Positions 22,239 through 27,778 of a stretch of DNA of 27,778 nt are shown here, piece after piece (position 1 is the first letter of the stretch; the number at the start of each line of letters is the position of its first letter). A program made the position numbers and the translations under genes. Source of the DNA: Lachnospiraceae bacterium UBA4348. GTDB taxonomy: Bacteria > Bacillota > Clostridia > Lachnospirales > Lachnospiraceae. Under the pieces are notes generated by a model. That model did no database searches and was not told where the DNA came from. It saw nothing but the letters and a program-made list of their open reading frames with translations. The stretch spans positions 38,320 through 66,097 of the forward strand of contig DGTA01000090.1 in the NCBI GenBank assembly GCA_002394165.1, given 5' to 3'.

Positions 22239-23240
22239 ATGAATAATGAAAAATCAAGATCGTCAAATCCCATTATCAACGCGCTCAGGAAGAGCAACAT
22301 GACAGCCATCGGCGCTGTCCTGGTGGTCATGATCCTGATCGCCAGTGTCACGTCCCCGTATTTCCTGGACATCTACAACCTGCAGTCTGTTATCCGTGAC
22401 CTCGCCTTCGTCGGCATGATCGGTGTAGCCCAGTCGCTGCTGCTGCTCATCGGCGAGCTCGACCTCTCCGTCGGAAAGATCGCTTCTCTGTGCGGCATCC
22501 TTTCCGGTATGATGATGGTCTATTATCACTGGAATCCCTGGCTGGCCCTGCTGGTCTCCCTGATCTGCGGCCTCATCTTCGGCGCGATCAACGGCCTGAT
22601 CATCACAAGGCTTCGCCTGAACTCCATGGTGGCCACCATCGGTATGCAGGGCGTGTACGGCGGCATCAACCTGGTGCTGACCAAAGGTAAAGCCATCACC
22701 GGTATCCCCGAGGAGATCTATTTCCTCGGCAAGGGCAATGTGGGCCCCATCCCGGCACCGTTCATCTTCTGCATCGCCGTGCTGATCATCGTGCTCTTCA
22801 TCGTCAAGAAGACCAAGACCGGCCGCTACATCTACGCGATCGGCAACAGCCGCGAGGCGGCCAGGATCCTCGGCATCAACGTCGACAAGATCCGCGTGCT
22901 GATCTATTCACTGGTAGGCCTGATCTCCGCGCTGGCCGGCATCCTGTACGTGGCCAGGCTCGGATCCTCGCAGTCGGCCATCGGTGAGAACTGGCCCATG
23001 AACTCCATCGCCTCCTCCGTTATCGGCGGCGTGGCCCTGACGGGCGGTATCGGAAACCCAGCCGGCGCCCTGATCGGTGCGGCCATCATCAGTATCATCC
23101 AGAACATGATCGTCCTTCTGGGCGTCAACGTGTACTGGCAGTCCGCAGTCAGCGGCTTTGTCGTGGTTATCGCCATCTCCTTCGGCTCCATCTCCGAGAT
23201 TCTCAGAGAGCGCAAGGCCAGGAAGGTCAAGGTAGGCTGA
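22239..23240 (+). CDS. Sugar ABC transporter permease (RbsC-like)
   Basis: A 333-residue permease of the branched-chain/sugar family (BPD_transp_2). It has about 8-10 hydrophobic segments, the motif LLLLIGELDLSVGKIASLCG near residue 65, typical of RbsC-type permeases, and the cytoplasmic coupling region YAIGNSREAARILGINV, followed by GGVALTGGIGNPAGALIGA. GAGAGG lies about 11 bases upstream. A single permease gene means the channel is a homodimer, as in ribose transporters. The stop is 31 bases before the kinase gene. Confidence 0.94.
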   Translation: MNNEKSRSSNPIINALRKSNMTAIGAVLVVMILIASVTSPYFLDIYNLQSVIRDLAFVGMIGVAQSLLLLIGELDLSVGKIASLCGILSGMMMVYYHWNPWLALLVSLICGLIFGAINGLIITRLRLNSMVATIGMQGVYGGINLVLTKGKAITGIPEEIYFLGKGNVGPIPAPFIFCIAVLIIVLFIVKKTKTGRYIYAIGNSREAARILGINVDKIRVLIYSLVGLISALAGILYVARLGSSQSAIGENWPMNSIASSVIGGVALTGGIGNPAGALIGAAIISIIQNMIVLLGVNVYWQSAVSGFVVVIAISFGSISEILRERKARKVKVG

Positions 23241-23271
23241 TCAAAAAGTATTATCAAGGAGGAATGGAAAC

Positions 23272-25026
23272 ATGGCTGTTAAAAAGATCTTAAACGCAGA
23301 TACGAGCAACGTGGTCGAGGAGATGCTCTCGGGCTTTCTCTCCGCGTACCGGAAATACTATAAAAAAGTCGGCGAGTACAACGCCATTAAATATCGTCAG
23401 TCCCGCAAGGACAAGGTAGCCCTCGTGATCGGCGGCGGCAGCGGCCATGAACCGCTTTTCTCGGGCTTCTGCGGCGCCGGCCTGGCGGACGCGGTTGCCT
23501 GCGGCAATATCTGCGCATCCCCCAATCCCGAGCTGATCGCCGAGGCGGCCAAGTCGGTCGACCAGGGCAAGGGTGTCCTGTTCATCTACGGCTGCTATGC
23601 AGGCGACAACCTGAACTTCGACATGGCGGAGGAGATCTGCCAGGCGGAAGGCATGAAGACTGCCCATGTAAGGGTCTGGGATGACTGTGTATCCGCTCCG
23701 AAGGAGAGGATCACCGACAGGCGCGGCATCGCGGGCGATGTCTATGTGATTAAGTGCGCCGGCGCCGCCTGCGACGCGGGACTTGAGTTTGACGAGGTCG
23801 TGAGGATCGCCGAGAAGGCGCGCGACAATATCCGCTCCATCGGCGTGGCGACTGCCCCGGGTACCCTGCCCGGCAATGACAAGCCCACCTTCGAGCTGGC
23901 GGACGACGAGCTGGAGTACGGCATGGGCCTTCACGGCGAGCCCGGCATCGAGCGCACCAAGATGGCTCCCTGCAACGAGATCGTCGCGAGAATGTACAGC
24001 GAGCTCCAGAAGGAGATGGAGCTGAAGGAAGGCGAGGAGATCGCGGTCATGATCAACGGCCTCGGATCCACCCCGCTCCTTGAGCTGAACCTTGTCTACT
24101 ATGAGCTGGCCAAGCTCCTTCACAGGGACGGCCTGAAGGTTTATGACGCGGAAGTCAAGGCCTACTGCACCTGCATGGAGATGGGCGGCTTCTCGATCAC
24201 CATCCTCCGCCTTGACGACGAGCTGAAGAAATATCTGGATGCTCCGTGCTATTCGCCCTACTACGCGAAGGGCAGCGTCGGAGTCGAGACGACTTCCGCC
24301 GAGGATACCGAGGAGGAAGAGGAGCCCGAGTTCGATGAGAACGATGTCGAGGCGGCTGTGATCACCAGGAGCAAAGAGGGCGTCCTGGAGGAGCTTAACG
24401 CGGAGGATACCCGCAACATGCTGCTCTACATCGCCGACAAGATCATCGCCAACAAGCCCTACCTGACCGAGGTGGACAGCGCCATCGGCGACGGCGACCA
24501 CGGCATCGGCATGGCCGGCGGCATGCAGAAGGCGAAAAAGAAACTGCTCAAAATGGAAAATCAGGAAAATGTCTACCAGCTGTTCGAGGAAGCCGGCAAG
24601 GCGATGCTCATGTCCATGGGCGGCGCTTCGGGCGTGATCTTCGGAAGCCTTTATCTGGCAGGCGCGAAGGGAATGGATCCTGAGGCAGTCATCACCGGCG
24701 ATCACCTGATCGACATGGAGAAGAAGAGCCTTGCGGCCATCCAGGAGCGCGGCAAAGCCCAGGTCGGCGACAAGACCATGGTCGATGCGCTCGTTCCCGC
24801 TCTTGAGGCGATGGAAGCTCACAGGGGCGAGGATCTGCTCACCATCCTGAAGGCCGCTGAGGAAGGCGCCCGCCAGGGTATGGAGAACACCAAGAATTAT
24901 GTGGCGAAATTCGGCCGCGCGAAATCCCTGATGGAGCGCGCGATCGGCCACCAGGATGCCGGTGCGACCAGCGTTTACCTGATCTTCCAGGGAATGAGAG
25001 AATTCGTGGAAGGCGATCTTAAATAA
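23272..25026 (+). CDS. DhaK-DhaL fusion kinase (dihydroxyacetone/erythrulose kinase family)
   Basis: A 584-residue ATP-dependent ketose kinase. The DhaK part (about 1-335) has GGGSGHEP for the substrate loop and His221 in GMGLHGEPGIE, the residue that binds the substrate carbonyl covalently. An acidic linker (about 342-360, rich in Glu) leads to the DhaL part (about 370-584) with IGDGDHG (Asp407, Asp409, His410) for Mg-ADP and SMGGASG. The family phosphorylates dihydroxyacetone, but full-length members in sugar-ABC operons with RpiB homologues include D- and L-erythrulose kinases (DerK, LerK), so a tetrulose substrate is plausible here. AAGGAGG is 9 bases upstream. Cotranscribed with the transporter. 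Confidence 0.92.
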   Translation: MAVKKILNADTSNVVEEMLSGFLSAYRKYYKKVGEYNAIKYRQSRKDKVALVIGGGSGHEPLFSGFCGAGLADAVACGNICASPNPELIAEAAKSVDQGKGVLFIYGCYAGDNLNFDMAEEICQAEGMKTAHVRVWDDCVSAPKERITDRRGIAGDVYVIKCAGAACDAGLEFDEVVRIAEKARDNIRSIGVATAPGTLPGNDKPTFELADDELEYGMGLHGEPGIERTKMAPCNEIVARMYSELQKEMELKEGEEIAVMINGLGSTPLLELNLVYYELAKLLHRDGLKVYDAEVKAYCTCMEMGGFSITILRLDDELKKYLDAPCYSPYYAKGSVGVETTSAEDTEEEEEPEFDENDVEAAVITRSKEGVLEELNAEDTRNMLLYIADKIIANKPYLTEVDSAIGDGDHGIGMAGGMQKAKKKLLKMENQENVYQLFEEAGKAMLMSMGGASGVIFGSLYLAGAKGMDPEAVITGDHLIDMEKKSLAAIQERGKAQVGDKTMVDALVPALEAMEAHRGEDLLTILKAAEEGARQGMENTKNYVAKFGRAKSLMERAIGHQDAGATSVYLIFQGMREFVEGDLK

Positions 25027-25068
25027 CAGTGGAGGCGCCGGGTCCGGCCGCGAAGGCAGCTGACAGCC

Positions 25069-25103
25069 CGGGGCGGGGCCGGCCTCTTTGCGGGGCCGGC
25101 CCT
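25069..25103 (+). other. GC-rich hairpin after the kinase gene
   Basis: Two copies of the self-complementary word GGGGCCGGCC, near 25074 and 25093, can pair with each other around the loop TCTTTGC. No T-run follows, so it is not a classical terminator; it may stabilise or pause the transcript just before the tandem repeat. Confidence 0.45.
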
Positions 25104-25109
25104 CCATTT

Positions 25110-25440
25110 CAGGACAGGTAAGCCCCAGAGGGGCAGGCGGGAGTCTGCCATGGGGGAAGCGGACTGGAGCGTGGTGGCTGGCCCCCAATTCAAGGCAAGT
25201 CAGCCCCAGAAGGGCAGGCGGCAGCCAGCCATGGGGGAAGCGGGCCGGAGCATGGTGACCGGCCCCCAAATTCAAGGCAAGTCAGCCCCAGAAGGGCAGG
25301 CGGCAGCCAGCCATGGGGGAAGCGGGCCGAAGCGTGGTGGCCAGCCCCCAATTCAAGGCAAGTCAGCCCCAGAAGGGCAGGCGGCAGCCAGCCATGGGGG
25401 AAGCGGGCCGGAGCATGGTGACCGGCCCCCAATTCAGGGC
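25110..25440 (+). repeat. Tandem repeat of 81-82 bp units inside the operon
   Basis: Four units aligned on AGCCCCAGA at 25121, 25202, 25284 and 25365 (periods 81, 82, 81). The last three are nearly identical; the first is more diverged. Units contain GGGCAGGCGGCAGCCAGCC and CATGGGGGAAGCGGGCC, and units 2 and 4 have a hairpin GGGCCGG/CCGGCCC around AGCATGGTGA. The period being close to 27 codons keeps frames open on both strands, but these translations (for example SQPQKGRRQPAMGEAGRS) are an effect of the repeat. Apart from the hairpin at 25069-25103, this is all the 450-base gap between the kinase and oxidoreductase genes holds. Confidence 0.9.
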
Positions 25441-25477
25441 AGGATTTACAGGTTTTAAGTTTTACAGGAGTTTTATT

Positions 25478-26473
25478 ATGTCAGAAAAGATCAGATGGGG
25501 CGTGCTCGGATGCGCGGCCATTGCGAAAGTAAGAACGATCCCCGGCCTGCTGGCTGCTTCTAACGCGCAGCTTTGGGCTGTTGCCAGCCGCGGCCTTGAG
25601 AAGGCGCAGGCCTTCAAAGAAGAATTCGGAGCCGAGAAGGCTTACGGCAGCTATGACGAGCTGCTCGCTGACCCGATGGTTCAGGCGGTCTACATTCCGC
25701 TCCCCAACTCGATGCACTGTGAGTGGGTGAAGAAAGCGGCCGACGCCGGCAAGCATATCCTCTGCGAGAAGCCCATGGCTCTCAATGTGAAGGAAGCGGA
25801 GGAGATGTTTGACTATTGTGAGGAGAAGGGCGTCTTCCTGATGGAGGCGTTCGCCTACCGCCAGGCTCCGCTTGTCAAGAAGGTCAAGGAGATCCTTGAC
25901 GCGGGAACGATCGGAAAGATCAAATATCTGGAGGCTCACCTGACCGACCTGCTCGAAGATATGGGAAATATCCGGATGCAGCAGAACCTGGGCGGCGGCG
26001 CTCTCTATGACATGGCCTGCTATGACATCAGCGTCATCAGCTACCTGATCGGAGCCAAGCCTGTGAAGGCGAAGGCGCTGGCCAAGATGGATCCGGAGCG
26101 CGGCGTCGACACCGCGGCGGTCTTCTGCTTCGAATATGCCGACGGAACGCTGGCTACCGCCTACGCGTCCCTGGATTCCTATGCCAGGGGCTGGTACTGC
26201 GTGGTGGGCGAGAAGGGACGTATTGAGGTCCCCTGCAACTTCAACTGCCGCAATGAGGCCAGGTTCAGCGTAAAGACCGGAGGACATACCGATAATGTTG
26301 AGGTGCTCGATGAGGTGGTGACCACCTACAGCGTGATGTGCCCGCAGAACTACATGCTCGAGATCGAGCAGTTCGGCAGGGTCGTGGCCGGAGAGGAAGA
26401 ACCTCTGGTGAGCCGGGAGGAGACGCTCTGCAACGCCGCTGTCTTGGATATGGTCTTTGCTGATCTGCAGTAA
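25478..26473 (+). CDS. Gfo/Idh/MocA family NAD(P)-dependent oxidoreductase
   Basis: A 331-residue dehydrogenase. Residues 1-120 are a Rossmann domain with the nucleotide loop WGVLGCAAIAK and the conserved ILCEKPMAL containing the EKP motif; the C-terminal half is the alpha/beta domain with GGGALYDMACYDISVISYLIG, the region that normally carries the catalytic Asp/His (YDMACYDIS here). Enzymes of this family oxidise or reduce sugars, polyols and related compounds. ATG 25478 with CAGGAG 7 bases upstream is the start; the frame is open further back through the tandem repeat (to 25313) but that extension is repeat translation. In this operon it probably interconverts the imported sugar or polyol and a keto form. 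Confidence 0.92.
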   Translation: MSEKIRWGVLGCAAIAKVRTIPGLLAASNAQLWAVASRGLEKAQAFKEEFGAEKAYGSYDELLADPMVQAVYIPLPNSMHCEWVKKAADAGKHILCEKPMALNVKEAEEMFDYCEEKGVFLMEAFAYRQAPLVKKVKEILDAGTIGKIKYLEAHLTDLLEDMGNIRMQQNLGGGALYDMACYDISVISYLIGAKPVKAKALAKMDPERGVDTAAVFCFEYADGTLATAYASLDSYARGWYCVVGEKGRIEVPCNFNCRNEARFSVKTGGHTDNVEVLDEVVTTYSVMCPQNYMLEIEQFGRVVAGEEEPLVSREETLCNAAVLDMVFADLQ

Positions 26474-26499
26474 AAAAACTATAAGGAGAGTACTGAAGG

Positions 26500-26979
26500 A
26501 TGAGAAACGAGAATGTAAAAAAGATCATCATGGCGGCTGACCGCTACGGCTTTGACCTTAAAAATGCCATCAGGGATCATTTGAGAAAAGAAGGATACGA
26601 TGTCGTGGACGTCAATCCCGACGCGCCGATGCTTTACCAGGATGCGGCCTGCCGTGTGTCCGAGGGCATCCAGAGCGGCGAGTTTGACAGGGGCATCGCC
26701 CTTTGCGGGACCGGCATGGGCGTCAGCATTATCTGCAACAAGCATAAAGGCGTGTACGCCGCGCTGGTGGAGAGTGTTTACCAGGCACGACGCGCCAAAC
26801 AGGTCAATAATACCAACGTGCTGTGCATGGGCGGCTTCCTGATCGGACATGAGATGGGACGCGTCATGACGGATGCCTGGCTGGAGATGAACCACATGGA
26901 GGACATGGATCCGGAGATGGCGGCCATCGTCGGCAAGGAGTATGACGAGCTGGTTAAGTTCGACGAACAGGTCCACTGA
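26500..26979 (+). CDS. RpiB/LacAB family sugar-phosphate isomerase
   Basis: A 159-residue isomerase of the RpiB fold. CGTGMGVSIICNKHKGVYAA carries Cys69, the catalytic base position. NNTNVLCMGG matches the RpiB HND-NVL block, but the His thought to open the sugar ring in E. coli RpiB (RQHNDTNVL) is Val102 here, with Asn104 in place of Asp; the N-terminal CDH motif is ADR. A substrate that does not need ring opening, such as a tetrose or tetrulose phosphate, would fit these changes. Homologues DerI and LerI act in erythrulose pathways next to DhaK-type kinases. AAGGAGAG lies upstream. Ribose-5-phosphate isomerase activity is less likely, and LacAB-like roles are possible. Confidence 0.9.
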   Translation: MRNENVKKIIMAADRYGFDLKNAIRDHLRKEGYDVVDVNPDAPMLYQDAACRVSEGIQSGEFDRGIALCGTGMGVSIICNKHKGVYAALVESVYQARRAKQVNNTNVLCMGGFLIGHEMGRVMTDAWLEMNHMEDMDPEMAAIVGKEYDELVKFDEQVH

Positions 26980-26984
26980 TCGAA

Positions 26985-26998
26985 TGTTGTATACAACA
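26985..26998. promoter_or_regulatory. Palindromic operator for the FadR-type GntR regulator
   Basis: TGTTGTATACAACA is a perfect 14-base palindrome. It contains TTGTATACAA, which fits the TnGTnnnACnA pattern of FadR-subfamily GntR operators. It lies just after the isomerase gene and 12 bases upstream of the -35 box of the GntR gene, so it probably serves autoregulation. Confidence 0.65.
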
Positions 26999-27010
26999 GA
27001 GCGAATCTTC

Positions 27011-27039
27011 TTGCGGACGGAAACTTGATACGGTATACT
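27011..27039 (+). promoter_or_regulatory. Promoter of the GntR regulator gene
   Basis: TTGCGG (27011-27016), 17-base spacer, TATACT (27034-27039). A start near 27046 gives a 42-base leader. The palindromic operator lies just upstream. Confidence 0.65.
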
Positions 27040-27087
27040 GGAAATATACAGAAAACGTATCTGACCGGACTGGCAAGGGAGGCGATG

Positions 27088-27759
27088 ATGATGGACAGAC
27101 AATCCGACAGACTGGCTTCGGGGCTTCGCTCCTCGGTATATCTGCAGATGCTCGACAAGCTGATCTCGTGTGAGTATGCGCCGGGATCGCAGCTGAACGA
27201 AGTGCAGCTCGCAGAGGAATACAATGTAAGCCGCACTCCCATCCGCGAAGCGGTGAACCGCCTTGAATCCCAGGGGTACCTGAGAGTGGTGCCCAAAAAG
27301 GGGATCTATGTCAACGATGTGACCATCGACGATGCGCTCCAGGTATTCCAGTGCAGGATCGCCTTGGAACCGCTTGCGCTGAAGATGGCTGCGCCCAGGC
27401 TGGATGTGGCCAGGCTGATCGACTTAAAGCACAAATACATGAACAGTGCTCATCTCGACTACCTGTCCCATTACTATATCGACATGGAGATGCATCACTA
27501 TTTCGTTGACCAGTGCGGCAACAAATACATCATAGAGATGATGAACCGGGCGCTTAACGACAACCTGCGCATCACCATCGCCAGCAAGCAGGACAACAAC
27601 CTGGTGCACGACGCCAATGAGGAACACATTCAGATCCTCAACAGCCTGATCCGCCAGGAGCCGCCCTCGGTGGCCGCCGATCTTCTGGAGAAGCACCTGC
27701 GCATCTGCTGTATGGTGGCGCTCGAACACCTGCGTACAACAAATATGACAGAGACATGA
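27088..27759 (+). CDS. GntR family (FadR/FCD subfamily) transcriptional regulator
   Basis: A regulator of about 223 residues. The N-terminal winged helix includes YLQMLDKLISCEYAPGSQLNE, LAEEYNVSRTPIREAVNRLESQGYLRVVPKKGIYV, the standard GntR pattern. The C-terminal all-helical FCD domain has candidate metal/ligand histidines in DMEMHHYF, EEHIQIL and EKHLRIC. Such proteins usually sense a small organic acid or sugar-derived metabolite. Three ATGs lie in a row (27085, 27088, 27091) after AAGGGAGG; 27088 or 27091 are best spaced, and the earlier frame start (27025) overlaps the promoter. It likely represses the catabolic genes and itself, with an intermediate of the pathway as inducer (inference). 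Confidence 0.92.
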   Translation: MMDRQSDRLASGLRSSVYLQMLDKLISCEYAPGSQLNEVQLAEEYNVSRTPIREAVNRLESQGYLRVVPKKGIYVNDVTIDDALQVFQCRIALEPLALKMAAPRLDVARLIDLKHKYMNSAHLDYLSHYYIDMEMHHYFVDQCGNKYIIEMMNRALNDNLRITIASKQDNNLVHDANEEHIQILNSLIRQEPPSVAADLLEKHLRICCMVALEHLRTTNMTET

Positions 27760-27778
27760 AAGTATGACAGATTCTGAC

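Noticed and set aside
23290..25275. 661-codon minus-strand open frame opposite the kinase gene
   Set aside because: It is the shadow of the GC-rich DhaK-DhaL gene, extended by the tandem repeat whose period is close to a multiple of three.
25150..25458. Repeat-containing protein of 102 codons or an N-terminal extension of the oxidoreductase
   Set aside because: Frames stay open on both strands only because the unit is close to 27 codons; the oxidoreductase has its own ribosome site and a family-typical N-terminus at 25478.

Overview
The window looks like a chromosome segment of a GC-rich anaerobic Firmicute, most likely a Lachnospiraceae-type Clostridium. The reasons are a clostridial-type Rnf complex, strong AAGGAGG ribosome sites, several TTG/GTG starts, YesMN-type two-component genes, DegV, Dlt-like envelope genes and RbsABC-type sugar transport. 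I could not run a search, so the taxonomy is inference.

Layout. (1) 1-5101: the end of an rnf operon (rnfE partial, rnfA, rnfB) runs with gaps of at most 15 bases, or overlaps, into nrfA (pentahaem ammonia-forming nitrite reductase with the CxxCK haem), resB and ccsA (system II cytochrome c assembly). This places a ferredoxin/NAD ion pump, a respiratory nitrite reductase and its haem-attachment machinery in one apparent transcription unit. (2) 5102-5855: no gene; REP-like palindromes and three long hairpin elements whose stems covary between copies. (3) 5856-6173 (minus): a small Xre-type regulator, divergent from the next operon. (4) 6409-12087: a Dlt-like operon: secreted protein of unknown function, MBOAT acyltransferase, SGNH (DltD-like) protein, secreted transglutaminase-like protein with cell-wall-binding-type repeats, DltA-like adenylating enzyme, carrier protein; closed by a clear terminator. 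(5) 12254-13108: DegV-family fatty-acid-binding protein. (6) 13109-14073: no gene; a reduced hairpin element, REP palindromes, a 62-63 bp tandem array and a compound hairpin. (7) 14074-19518: MATE exporter, YesN-type response regulator, a YesM-type kinase with almost no extracellular part, and a degenerate RbsA-like double ATPase that has lost most catalytic motifs. (8) 19569-26979: strong promoter, sugar-binding protein without a lipobox, internal terminator, sugar ABC ATPase, permease, DhaK-DhaL fusion kinase, an 81-82 bp tandem repeat, Gfo/Idh/MocA oxidoreductase and an RpiB-like isomerase. (9) 27088-27759: FadR-type GntR regulator with its own promoter and a perfect palindromic operator.

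How the parts may work together. The last third reads as a sensing-import-catabolism locus: the two-component pair (with the pseudo-ATPase as a possible transporter-state reporter) next to a sugar importer, whose substrate is oxidised, phosphorylated and isomerised. A kinase of the DhaK-DhaL type beside an RpiB homologue resembles known tetritol/erythrulose pathways, so a four-carbon polyol or ketose is my preferred substrate class (inference). The Dlt-like operon probably activates an amino acid or similar small acyl group, transfers it across the membrane through the MBOAT protein and modifies an envelope polymer or protein. The most novel-looking signals are the covarying hairpin family found in sense orientation after operon ends, the pseudo-ATPase/sensorless-kinase pair, the transglutaminase-containing Dlt-like operon, and the Rnf-NrfA linkage.
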